Position numbers and translations under genes: made by a program. A stretch of 28,092 nt of DNA from the NCBI GenBank assembly GCA_038203955.1, contig JBBRDK010000044.1, forward strand, positions 1-28,092, written 5' to 3'. Shown here piece after piece: positions 15,473-24,049 of this stretch. The number at the start of each line of letters is the position of its first letter. Within the stretch, counting starts at the first letter, position 1. The notes under the pieces were generated by a model, which searched no databases, had not been told where the DNA came from, and saw only the letters and a program-made list of their open reading frames with translations. Source of the DNA: JALYUA01 sp038203955. Lineage in GTDB: Bacteria > Acidobacteriota > Thermoanaerobaculia > UBA5066 > Gp7-AA6.

Positions 15473-17047
15473 ATGACCTTCGACGCGATCGTCATCGGAA
15501 GCGGCTTCGGGGGCGCCGTCACGGCGTGCCGCCTCGCGGAGGCGGGGTACAGGGTCCTGATTCTCGAGCGCGGGCGCCGGTGGGACAAGACGAGCTATCC
15601 CCGGGCTCCGGAAGACCCCTGGACGTGGAACGACGCGCACCCGGAGCGTGAAAATGGATGGCTCGACCTGCGGTGCTTCCCCCACATGACCGTCGCTCAG
15701 GGGGCGGCCGTCGGCGGCGGCTCCCTCATCTACGCGAACATCTCGTGCGAGGCGCCGCCGGGCATCTTCGCCGCGGGGTGGCCCGCCGAGATCACGTACG
15801 CGGAGCTGAAGCCCCACTACGATCGCGTCGCCTCGTTCATGAACGTCCAGAAGGTTCCCCCCTCCCAGTGGACGTCCCGGACGAAGCTCATGAAGGAGGC
15901 GGCCGAGGCGACCGGGCACGGAGATCGCTTCCGGCCTCTCGAGCTGGCGGTTTCCTTCGACCCCGAATGGAGCTACGAGCTCGACGACCCTCACGACGCG
16001 GGCCGGTCGAAGCGGTTCGTCAACGCGCAGGGGGTCGAGCAGGGCACGTGCGTCCACCTCGGCAACTGCGACATCGGCTGCGACGTCGACGCCCGGAACA
16101 CTCTCGACATGAACTACATCCCCCGGGCGGAAAAGAAAGGCGCGGAGGTGCGCCCGCTCCACCTCGTCACGAACATCCTTCCCGTCGAGGGCGGTTACGA
16201 CGTTTTCTACCACGAGCTGAAGGGCGGGGCCCGGGTCCCCGGCCGGGAGAGGGCGCGGATCGTGATCGTCTCCGCCGGGTCGCTCGGGTCGACCGAGCTG
16301 CTGCTCAAGTGCCGTGAGGTGACCGGAAGCCTTCCGGCGATCTCGCCGCGTCTCGGCCACGACTGGAGCAGCAACGGAGACTTCCTGACGCCGGCGTTGC
16401 ACATCGGCCGGCCCCTGTCGCCAACGCGGGGACCCACGATCTCGAGCGCCATCGATTTTCTGGACCGCAGCCAGGGAGGAGAGTCCTTCTGGATCGAGGA
16501 TGGCGGTTTCCCGGACCTCCTGCTGGACTATGGCAGGCGGTGCGCGGACGATCCCGCAAACGGCGTGCGGGCCCGGCTGCTGATCGATTCGCTCCGGACG
16601 CTGCTCCGCGGCCCGGAGTCCTTCCACGGGGTGATGCCCTGGTTCGCTCAGGCGGTCGACGCCGCCAACGGGCAGCTCCGGTTGAAACAGGTCGGCGGCC
16701 GCCACAGCCTCGATCTCGCGTGGGACGTGGCGCAATCGAGGCGCGCCGTCGACGAGGTCGTGAAGATGCATCTGCGGCTCGCCGCGGCGACCGGCGGAAT
16801 TCCGATGGTGCCGCCGGCCTGGTTCTTCGCCCACGACCTGATCACGCCCCATCCTCTTGGGGGCTGCAACATGGGGGGCGACCCGGCGAGAGGCGTCGTC
16901 GACCACACGGGCGAAGTCTTCGGGTACCGGAACCTCTACGTCGCCGACGGCGCGATCATTCCGGAGGCGCTCGGCGTCAATCCCTCGCGGACCATCGGCG
17001 CCCTGGCGGAGCGCATTGCCGGCCTGATCGTCGCCGAGGGGCGCTGA
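15473..17047 (+). CDS. GMC oxidoreductase, cholesterol oxidase (ChoD)-like
   Basis: This 524-aa flavoenzyme has its FAD site at the extreme N-terminus (IVIGSGFGGAV, residues 7-16) with LILERGRRW at the second strand. It lacks a signal peptide. The box QGAAVGGGSLIYANI near 78-92 and GNCDIGCDVDARNTLDMNYI near 202-221 match bacterial class I cholesterol oxidases and their relatives. The C-terminal active site is ITPHPLGGCNMGG (His460) with Asn503 in GVNPSRTIGALAERIA. It is the last gene of the five-gene operon and ends 7 bp before a convergent gene. It probably oxidises a 3-hydroxysteroid or similar cyclic alcohol; true sterol use is not proven by sequence. No Shine-Dalgarno is clear before ATG 15473, so translation may couple to the upstream gene. 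Confidence 0.9.
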   Translation: MTFDAIVIGSGFGGAVTACRLAEAGYRVLILERGRRWDKTSYPRAPEDPWTWNDAHPERENGWLDLRCFPHMTVAQGAAVGGGSLIYANISCEAPPGIFAAGWPAEITYAELKPHYDRVASFMNVQKVPPSQWTSRTKLMKEAAEATGHGDRFRPLELAVSFDPEWSYELDDPHDAGRSKRFVNAQGVEQGTCVHLGNCDIGCDVDARNTLDMNYIPRAEKKGAEVRPLHLVTNILPVEGGYDVFYHELKGGARVPGRERARIVIVSAGSLGSTELLLKCREVTGSLPAISPRLGHDWSSNGDFLTPALHIGRPLSPTRGPTISSAIDFLDRSQGGESFWIEDGGFPDLLLDYGRRCADDPANGVRARLLIDSLRTLLRGPESFHGVMPWFAQAVDAANGQLRLKQVGGRHSLDLAWDVAQSRRAVDEVVKMHLRLAAATGGIPMVPPAWFFAHDLITPHPLGGCNMGGDPARGVVDHTGEVFGYRNLYVADGAIIPEALGVNPSRTIGALAERIAGLIVAEGR

Positions 17048-17054
17048 GCGCCCG

Positions 17055-19253
17055 TTAAGCGCTGCGGCGCCGGACGGGGCCGGACAACCTTGCCTTCACC
17101 GTCTCGGAGAGGCGGGCGAGGCGAAGGCCGATCCGCGTCCGCGGATCGCGGGCGAGCACGTTGCGGCGCTCCGCGAGCCTGGCCAGCGAAACACTGAGAA
17201 CGCCCACCGAAACGCCGGCCAGGATGTCGGCGATCCAGTGGATCCCCAGGACGAATGTCGAGAGGATGACCGCGATCCCCAACGCCAGAACGGTCGCGCG
17301 GAAACGGAATCGATAGAGATAGCAGAACGCGATCACGACGACCGTGAGAGACACGTGGGAGCTCGGGAAGCAGTTGTCCAGGCCGCTGATCGGCCGGATC
17401 ATCTCGATCAACCGGCTGGACCAGCGATCCGAGAGCAGCATGGCCCCCGAGTCCGGGAATGCCCATCGCTCGGGGACGGGGAAGAAGAGAAAGAACGGCA
17501 GGCTGATCACGTAGTCGATGGCGACGGCGACGGCGAAAAGCCGGAAGGCGCGGGGATCCTTCCGCCGAGCCAGAGCGAAGGCGACCGCGAGGCCGAGAAG
17601 CGGGAAGAGGAAGAAGTACGCGATCGAGTAGCCGTAGACCGCGATGGGATTTGCGAGGTCGTGGTTCTCGAAGCTCACCCGGCCTTCGAGGGAATGGACG
17701 GCGTATGCGATCCGATGGGAAGAGCCCAGCCCGACGTCGTACCTCGTCTGGAGCCACGTCTCCGCCGAGGTCTCCACGAGATTGGCCAGGAAGACGATCG
17801 CCAGGAGAATGGCCGGCCCGCGCCATGCGGATGCAACCGCCGGGGTCTCGAGTGGCTCGGCGCCCGCGCGCCTGTCCGGCGCCGTGCCGGAGTCGGTGCG
17901 TGCCGGAGCCGCCGCCGGCGCCGGCGTGGGCCCGGCAACCTCCACCGCCGCGACGGGGACCGTCAGGGCGGAGCCGGGTGCGGGTTTCGCCGCCTGCTGC
18001 TCCACGAATCGGAGGCGCTCGATCGCCTTGTGATTCGAAGGATCGAGTGCGACGAGGTCCTTGAGATTCCGGATGGCGGTAGGCCAGTGGATGGCGGTCA
18101 CGGCTTCCTCGGCCTCCCTCGAGAGCTCCGCGATGCGGTCCCGCCGGCGGATCTCGACGCTCATCCGGTCGACGTCGAAGACCCGGCCGTCCGCCGAGCG
18201 CATGTAGAGAACGGGCGTTCCCCATTCGACGCTGCCCTCGCCGTAGATGATCTTGCGCACGTCCGCCAGAGCCGCGTCCACCGCGGATCCGGTCGCGAGC
18301 GCGCTGTAGAACGTCTCTGCGAAGTTCTGCGCGCTCTCGTCGCTGATCTCCGCCTGCATCGCGATCACGGCGGGAATCCCCTGCTGGATCAGCGTCTGCG
18401 CCGTTCCGCCGAAGAGGTCGCAGCTCGACACGCGCGCGCCCTCGCACGCGTTCAGAACGGCGAGCCGGAGCGAGGGCTCGTCGCGCAACAGGACTCCGAG
18501 CGCCTGCGCCGAAACGGGATCGCCGTTGCCCTCCTCGTCCTCGAAAAGGAGCAGACCCTCGTGGCACTCGTCGTCGAACTGACCGTGGCCCACGAAATGG
18601 AAGATGTGGTACGGCTTGCGCTTCAACGCTCTCAGCAGGACCTTGAACGTGGGTTTCTCGAGCAGATCCACTTCGACCATGCCGTTCTGGACGAGGGCTT
18701 CGAGGGAGCCTTTCAGCTTCTGGAACTCCCGGGCCGAGTCGAGCGGCGCCTTGTCCTTCGGGCTCGCGATGACGACGAGCACCCGCACGGGCGGCTTGAC
18801 CGGGACCGGTTTGATGCGCTCGGGAAGCTCCAGGTACCGCACCACGGGCGTGTCCTCTGACAGCGCGAGAAAGCGCTTCTGCGACGGCTCGTAGAGGTAC
18901 TCCCAGGGGAGGTTGACGAGCTCGGGCGTCTTCGAAAGATCGACCCGGATGCGGAGTCCCGTCTCTCCGGGGACCACGCCGGCGAGACTCCGCGTCAGGC
19001 ACTCCCGAACGAGTCCCGTGAAAACGGCCTGGAAGAGCTTTTCGCCGAACTCGCGAGCCGCCTTCATCCCCGTCGATTCCATCCGCCGCAGGTCGGTCCT
19101 CGCGCGGGTCGCTTCCAGGCGAAAGATCCTCAGGTCCTGTTCGGAGAACGGCGACGTGAATTGCGATTCGCCCTCCCCCCCCGGCGAGCACACGCACGCG
19201 CGGTACTTCCCCTCCGAGGGCTCGAGCGAGAGGTCGAAATCGACGTAATTCAT
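17055..19253 (-). CDS. CHAT protease fused to a PAP2/Aur1-type membrane lipid phosphatase
   Basis: This is a 732-aa fusion. Residues 1-360 form a CHAT (caspase-like) domain with catalytic His223 in FHFVGHGQF and Cys270 in AVLNACEGARVS. A short TPR-like helical stretch (365-420) and an Ala/Pro linker (422-475) follow. Residues 478-690 hold about five or six membrane helices with PAP2 motifs: RLIEMIRP (614-621), NCFPSSH (627-633) and STFVLGIHWIADILAG (His672, Asp676). The pattern is nearest to the Aur1/inositol-phosphoceramide-synthase branch of PAP2. Such enzymes cleave or transfer phosphate headgroups on the outer face of the membrane, while the CHAT domain should be cytoplasmic. Its ATG overlaps the upstream stop as ATGA, showing translational coupling. 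All catalytic residues are present. I know of no described CHAT-PAP2 system. Confidence 0.88.
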   Translation of the reverse strand: MNYVDFDLSLEPSEGKYRACVCSPGGEGESQFTSPFSEQDLRIFRLEATRARTDLRRMESTGMKAAREFGEKLFQAVFTGLVRECLTRSLAGVVPGETGLRIRVDLSKTPELVNLPWEYLYEPSQKRFLALSEDTPVVRYLELPERIKPVPVKPPVRVLVVIASPKDKAPLDSAREFQKLKGSLEALVQNGMVEVDLLEKPTFKVLLRALKRKPYHIFHFVGHGQFDDECHEGLLLFEDEEGNGDPVSAQALGVLLRDEPSLRLAVLNACEGARVSSCDLFGGTAQTLIQQGIPAVIAMQAEISDESAQNFAETFYSALATGSAVDAALADVRKIIYGEGSVEWGTPVLYMRSADGRVFDVDRMSVEIRRRDRIAELSREAEEAVTAIHWPTAIRNLKDLVALDPSNHKAIERLRFVEQQAAKPAPGSALTVPVAAVEVAGPTPAPAAAPARTDSGTAPDRRAGAEPLETPAVASAWRGPAILLAIVFLANLVETSAETWLQTRYDVGLGSSHRIAYAVHSLEGRVSFENHDLANPIAVYGYSIAYFFLFPLLGLAVAFALARRKDPRAFRLFAVAVAIDYVISLPFFLFFPVPERWAFPDSGAMLLSDRWSSRLIEMIRPISGLDNCFPSSHVSLTVVVIAFCYLYRFRFRATVLALGIAVILSTFVLGIHWIADILAGVSVGVLSVSLARLAERRNVLARDPRTRIGLRLARLSETVKARLSGPVRRRSA

Positions 19254-20962
19254 CCCGAGACGGCTCCGCCCGCCGCCGCCGCCGCGATCGAATCCGCCGA
19301 GGCTTTCTTTCGCAGCGCGAAGACGGCGGCCGCGGCGGCCAGGGCCAGCAGCGCCACGAACGCTCCCGTGAGCACCTTCAGCCAGAGGCTCTCGAGCGAC
19401 GGGCGGACGAGGATCACGCGGTATGCGATGTTGCTCATGGGCTCGAAGTCGAGCGTGACGCCGTTCGGCGTTTTGGCGAACGACGTGTCTTTCAGCTGGA
19501 ACTTGTAGAAATCGGCGCTGCGCACCTCGACGTCGAAGATGCCGCCCTCGGTGAACTCGTTTCTCCCCGGGTCGATCCAGCTGATCTTCTGCGCCTTCAC
19601 CCGGCTCGACGCCGGGATCGCGAAGTCCACGTCGCGGATCACCGTGGGGATCCGATCCTCGTACGGCCAGACATAGCGGATGCGGTGAATCCGGCTGTGA
19701 ATCAACGCGCCGATCCGCACCGTGAGGTCCTCCGGGCTCGTGAAGCTGATCGAGAATCTCTGCGAGGGGATTCCCGAATGCCGGAAGTCGCTGGTCAGAT
19801 CGACGGCGCCGTCATGAACGAGCTTCAGAGTCCAGATGACGTCGACGTGTTTGTGGAAATCGGGATCGAAGAGGACGAACTCGGTGCCCGACAGCCGGAC
19901 GGCCTGCCGCGCCGCCTGAACGTACTTCTGGAGGACGGGGTCCTTCGCCTCTTCGACGCGCACGGGGACCGGCGCGGGCGCAGCGGCCGCCTCCCGGCGC
20001 AGACCCGCCAGCGCTTCGCGCGCATCGCTCGCGTCCGCGATGTCGTCCCACCACGCGAAGTCTCCGACGTTGATCTGGTTCGCGGCGTTGCCCTTCATCC
20101 CCCGGATCGCTCCCCGAATCTTTTCCTTGAGCGCCGGCTCCATCCAGCTCGAAGCGACGAGCAGGTCGTTGGGCAGGACTTCCGGCAACTGGATGAAGTA
20201 GACCCGTCCGGCGAACTTCTCCAGGAGGTCCGGGGTCTTTTCGTACTTCGTCTTGGTTCCGTCCCAGACGGCGGCGAGATCCGCGTTTCCCTGCGCGACC
20301 TCCTCCACGAGGGCGGAGCTGCTCTTCGCGGCGAGCTTCTCGATGTCGATCGCGATCAGGTTTTCCGCCGCGGCGGCCATCGCGAAGATCCGCTGCGCGC
20401 GAAAGTAGAGCGACGGGAGGAAGTAGCTCGAGGTGCTGAACTTGTCGTGGTACACGAACTTGGCCGGCGAGGGCGTCTGGCGCCTCCGGAGGTACTCCCT
20501 CAGGTCGGCGAGGTTCGGCTTCGCCTCGCCCGAGACCTGCATCGCCTCCCGGTACTTGTCCCGGTTGACGACGAAATAGGAGTGGTACGTGCGGCTCGAC
20601 GTCGCGCGGCTCTGATAGGTCGCGAGGATCTCGAAGTCCGCTCCGAGCATCTCCGCGGCGACGTACGCGTAGGGCGTCAGCCGCGCGAGATACGCGCCGT
20701 CCCTTCTGTTCCAGTCGACGACGCCGCTGATCGCGTCGACGTAGCTGTCGGGCAGACGGCGCTCGACGATCGCGTGCGTCGCGCCCTGGAGGTAGGAGCA
20801 GAGCTTCGAGTCGGCCTGCTTGTACTCCGCGTCCGGCGCGAAGCCGAAAAACGTCACGCGATCCTGCGCGATGGCCGCCGACGCGGCGAGGAGAAGGCAG
20901 AAAGACCCGAATCGTACCCGCGCGGCGAGGCCGATCCTGCCGGCCCTCTTCTTGCGGGGCAC
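19250..20962 (-). CDS. PhnD-like periplasmic solute-binding protein with C-terminal membrane anchor
   Basis: This is a 570-aa protein. GTG 20962 is chosen because AGGTGGG precedes it and it begins immediately after the previous stop; a signal peptide follows (GSFCLLLAASAAIA, cleavage near 32). Residues 35-330 resemble the PhnD/SsuA-type solute-binding fold: VTFFGFAPDAEY at the start, LTPYAYVAAEMLGADFEILATYQ, YHSYFVVNRDK, KFVYHDKFSTSSYFLPSLYF, and GNADLAAVWDGTK. The rest (about 350-520) is a beta-rich domain I do not recognise. A single transmembrane helix near 535-555 (TGAFVALLALAAAAAVFAL) ends in a basic cytoplasmic tail. It is anchored and has no permease or ATPase gene nearby, so sensing rather than transport is likely. 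The stop overlaps the CHAT-PAP2 start. Confidence 0.8.
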   Translation of the reverse strand: MPRKKRAGRIGLAARVRFGSFCLLLAASAAIAQDRVTFFGFAPDAEYKQADSKLCSYLQGATHAIVERRLPDSYVDAISGVVDWNRRDGAYLARLTPYAYVAAEMLGADFEILATYQSRATSSRTYHSYFVVNRDKYREAMQVSGEAKPNLADLREYLRRRQTPSPAKFVYHDKFSTSSYFLPSLYFRAQRIFAMAAAAENLIAIDIEKLAAKSSSALVEEVAQGNADLAAVWDGTKTKYEKTPDLLEKFAGRVYFIQLPEVLPNDLLVASSWMEPALKEKIRGAIRGMKGNAANQINVGDFAWWDDIADASDAREALAGLRREAAAAPAPVPVRVEEAKDPVLQKYVQAARQAVRLSGTEFVLFDPDFHKHVDVIWTLKLVHDGAVDLTSDFRHSGIPSQRFSISFTSPEDLTVRIGALIHSRIHRIRYVWPYEDRIPTVIRDVDFAIPASSRVKAQKISWIDPGRNEFTEGGIFDVEVRSADFYKFQLKDTSFAKTPNGVTLDFEPMSNIAYRVILVRPSLESLWLKVLTGAFVALLALAAAAAVFALRKKASADSIAAAAAGGAVSG

Positions 20963-20964
20963 GG

Positions 20965-21528
20965 CTAGCCCACCTGCCGGGTCATGGCGATCCAGGGCGC
21001 GCCACGGACTTTTCTGGCCCGGGCGAGCGCGTTTTCCAGCTCCCACCGCGGATCGCCGGCAGTCTTCGCGGCCGCCTCTCCCGCGGCCAGCGTCCCGGGT
21101 GCCCGCGCCGGCGTCTGGGCCAGCACTTTCTCGGCGGCCTCGCTGACTTCTTCAAGATGCACCCCCATCTCCTGCGCGCCCGTCCGGGCGGCGTCGGCGA
21201 GCTCCTGCGCCTTGTCGCGCGACTCGGACGCCTGGCGCGCGTCCGCCGAGGCGGTGCGCGCGGTCTTTTCCGCGTTCTCCGCGCGGGCCTCCGTGCTGAC
21301 CTTGTTGAAGTAGTAGCCGATCACGAGGCCGAGGACCGGATTGATGATGAGCAGGAGGTCTTTGGCCCTCCCGAATTTCTCCTTGTCGTCGAGGTACCGG
21401 AACGACCACAGCATCATTCCCAGCCCGGCGACGATCACGAGAAGGGCGATCCCAGCCGCCACCTGCTCCCGAAACCGGCCCATCGTGGGCTCCGAGGGAG
21501 CTTCGCCGGGCCTTGAGTCGTTGGTCAT
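20965..21528 (-). CDS. two-TM coiled-coil membrane protein of unknown function
   Basis: This is a 187-aa protein with two transmembrane helices near residues 22-43 and 56-75. An Ala/Glu/Arg-rich coiled coil follows (about 76-136), then a short tail. With a short loop between the helices, both ends should face the cytoplasm. No enzyme motif is seen. GAGG lies 5 nt before ATG 21528, 12 bp after the CHAT gene stop; its own stop is 2 bp before the start of the solute-binding-protein gene. Its place in the operon suggests a membrane scaffold or relay between the periplasmic binding protein and the cytoplasmic CHAT proteins, which is inference. Confidence 0.75.
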   Translation of the reverse strand: MTNDSRPGEAPSEPTMGRFREQVAAGIALLVIVAGLGMMLWSFRYLDDKEKFGRAKDLLLIINPVLGLVIGYYFNKVSTEARAENAEKTARTASADARQASESRDKAQELADAARTGAQEMGVHLEEVSEAAEKVLAQTPARAPGTLAAGEAAAKTAGDPRWELENALARARKVRGAPWIAMTRQVG

Positions 21529-21540
21529 GCGTTCCTCACT

Positions 21541-23823
21541 TCATGCCGCCGCGGAAACGAGCCGCGTGTCCCCGTCGCAATACAGGGCGTAGAGCAGTCC
21601 CAGCAGGTTGTTGTGCTTCTCGTAGAACTCCCGCCGCAGCTCCAGGAAGACGTCGCCGACGCTCTTGCCTTCCAGGAACGAATCGAAGAACCGCCGCGCC
21701 CACTCGGCGGCGAAGATGGCCGGGGTCTGGCACTCGGTCCCGATCACGCCGCGGGCGCCCTTCCCCATGAAATACGGGACGAATCCGTCGTAGAAGAGCG
21801 GCGACATCTCCGCGGACTCGCACGCGTTGATGAAGACGAGCGGCGCGCCCGCGAGCGAGCTCCCGATCGGAGCGAAGATGGAGAGATCGCCGAGCGTCAG
21901 CCGGCCGTCTCCGGTCAGAACGAGAGCGGAGGCGTCCGGCCCGCCTCCTTCCGAGAGAGATTTCGACACCGCGTGACAGTAGAAGTAGAGGAGCTGATCG
22001 GAAGACGAGATATCGGCGAGAGCCCGCTTGACTTCCTCCTGGGTCTTGCGGACGACGAGCTTCGTCCCCACGCGCTTCGACGTCTGGCTCCAGTACTCGA
22101 GCTGCTCCGCGATCACGGGAATCCCCATCTGCGCGTCGATGTCGGCGTTGACGTTGAGGCTCACCGAGAGAAGCGGCCGGCCGTCGATCCGGTTCGCGAG
22201 GACCTGCATCGCGGGTTGAAGCGGGATGTGCTCGATGACGTGCTTGAATCCGAGGAACATCTCGGGGTCGATGTGATCCGGGTCGAAGCGGTCGGCCATG
22301 TAGAGAATCCCCCACGGGAGGGGGAATCGCTCCGAGAGGATCTGGATCTTGAGCCGATCTTTCTGCGCCATCTCCCTCAGTCGAGAGCCGAGCAATTTCG
22401 ATTGCGCGTCCGAGGCCGGCCCGAAGAAAACCCGCTGGAAGAGCCGGAAGCCGGCCTTCGCCACCACGCGCAACGCGGCGTCGGCGACGGCGGGCGGGAT
22501 GTCGATGCCGGCCTGGTAGCTCGGGGACCCGCCGGCGCCCGACTCGAGATCCACGATGCCCTGGAGATCGTTTCTCGCCTGCCCGATCATCTGATCCAGT
22601 TCCGCGAGGGTGATCGGGAGCGTGGCGTTCGCGTAAACGGGTCCCGCCAGGATCGCCTGGAAACCGGCGCCCGTGTTGGTAAGGACGAGCGTCACGTCGC
22701 GCGGCTGCAACGCGAAGCTCGCGTCGAGTCCGCGCCCGAGGCTGGTCGGCGAAGGCGACGCGGCGTGGATCGGTCCTCCGACCGGCAGCCGCACCGTCAC
22801 CAGCTGGACGAAATTGCCGTCCTTCAGAAAGACCGCCTGGAGCACTCCGTCCCCTTCCCGCTTCGGGCGGATGTCGAAGCGCGCCTTGTTCAGGGACTTC
22901 CCGCGCCGGGGAACGCGGAGCTTCTGAGGCTCGGTCAGGACCTCGAAGTCCTCGCTCGAGAGCTGCACGGTCAGCTCGAGCATCGCCTCGTCGGGGGAAA
23001 ACCCGTACTGGAGAATCGTGTTCTTGACGAGCGATTCGGGGCGGGCGCGGACGTCGACGTCGAACGCGATCGTGCACAGCTCATCGACGTGCAGCGGTTC
23101 GGCCGGATCGCGCCCTTCGAGCTGAGCGTTGATAAAGCGCGATTCCTCAAGAGGCTCGGTCTCGGCGTCGGCGGCATCCATTTTCGGCTCGCCCTGAGTC
23201 GGCCGCGGCTTCGCCGCCCTTTGCGCGGGGGCGGGCGGGGGCGGGGGGGCCGGAGCGGGAGGACGATCCGCGCCGGAGAGGACCCGGGGTCGAGGCGGGG
23301 GCGTGAAAGCCGGAGGAGGCGGCGCGGCGGCGAGAGGCGGAGGAGGCGGCGCGGCGCGCCTAGGACCGCGAGTGGCCCCCTCCGCGCGAGGCGGCGCGGC
23401 GTGGAGCCAGTCGAGATCCAGACCCGTGGAAGCGCTGCGCGTCTCCCCCACCAGGACGCCCGTCACCTCGCCGTCCTTCAGCACGACCCAGCGTCCTCGC
23501 GGCGCGTCGCGGAACAGTCTTCGCACTTCGCCGGGCGAAAGCGCCTGTTCTTCCACCGGGCGCGCGCTGCGTTCCGCCAGCAGGCTTCGCACGTCCTTGA
23601 GCGGCCGCGACAGCAACTCCGGCCGGAACGTCGGCTCGGTCGATTTGAGCGTTTCGATCAGCTCGCCCAGCCGGAAAACGGCGTAGCCGCGCCCGTTCAA
23701 GAGCACCGCAACGTACAGCCAGAGATCACCGAGGGCCTGGAGCTTCTCGCGCAGCTCGGCAACGGTCGTGTCTTCGCGGGCCAGCAGGAACTCCCGCTTC
23801 AGCTCGCTCGACTCGGTCACCAT
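21541..23823 (-). CDS. CHAT-domain protease with CBS-like N-terminus
   Basis: This is a 760-aa cytoplasmic protein. Residues 8-130 look like a CBS-type pair (AREDTTVAELREKL, then RPLKDVRSLLAE and RGRWVVLKDGEVTGVLVGE). A Pro/Ala-rich linker covers about 143-212. A beta-rich middle domain (225-350) has the block NKARFDIRPKREGDGVLQAVF and resembles domains often placed before CHAT in conflict-type proteins. The CHAT protease follows: His617 in LLYFYCHAVS and Cys668 in VFINACESAEMSP, with GARGVIGTECQTPAIFAAEWARRFF after it. ATG 23823 fits the first conserved block; the frame stays open to TTG 24000 through a Ser/Arg-rich stretch, so the start is not certain. It is the first structural gene after the sigma factor and heads the tightly spaced four-gene unit. 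Confidence 0.85.
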   Translation of the reverse strand: MVTESSELKREFLLAREDTTVAELREKLQALGDLWLYVAVLLNGRGYAVFRLGELIETLKSTEPTFRPELLSRPLKDVRSLLAERSARPVEEQALSPGEVRRLFRDAPRGRWVVLKDGEVTGVLVGETRSASTGLDLDWLHAAPPRAEGATRGPRRAAPPPPPLAAAPPPPAFTPPPRPRVLSGADRPPAPAPPPPPAPAQRAAKPRPTQGEPKMDAADAETEPLEESRFINAQLEGRDPAEPLHVDELCTIAFDVDVRARPESLVKNTILQYGFSPDEAMLELTVQLSSEDFEVLTEPQKLRVPRRGKSLNKARFDIRPKREGDGVLQAVFLKDGNFVQLVTVRLPVGGPIHAASPSPTSLGRGLDASFALQPRDVTLVLTNTGAGFQAILAGPVYANATLPITLAELDQMIGQARNDLQGIVDLESGAGGSPSYQAGIDIPPAVADAALRVVAKAGFRLFQRVFFGPASDAQSKLLGSRLREMAQKDRLKIQILSERFPLPWGILYMADRFDPDHIDPEMFLGFKHVIEHIPLQPAMQVLANRIDGRPLLSVSLNVNADIDAQMGIPVIAEQLEYWSQTSKRVGTKLVVRKTQEEVKRALADISSSDQLLYFYCHAVSKSLSEGGGPDASALVLTGDGRLTLGDLSIFAPIGSSLAGAPLVFINACESAEMSPLFYDGFVPYFMGKGARGVIGTECQTPAIFAAEWARRFFDSFLEGKSVGDVFLELRREFYEKHNNLLGLLYALYCDGDTRLVSAAA

Positions 23824-24049
23824 CGCGCGCCATCCCGCGGAGAGATGGCGGAAGGCCGGCCCTGGACGCTTCGCGTCTCCCGCATCCCAGGGGTCCGACC
23901 GAGAAGTCTCCGAGCGCGAAAGCCGCTCCGACGGCGGCTCCCCGCGGTCACCGGTTCTCTCGTTGGACACACATCCACTTCGAACGCAAAGCGTCCACAA
24001 GTACGATCCCCGCCGAATCGGTTTTTGGCTGAGAAAAGAAGGGAGCGGA

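Noticed and set aside
17041..17063. Short inverted repeat AGCGC/GCGCT between the convergent ChoD-like and CHAT-PAP2 genes as a bidirectional terminator
   Set aside because: Only 5 bp of stem and no T-run on either side; too weak to call.
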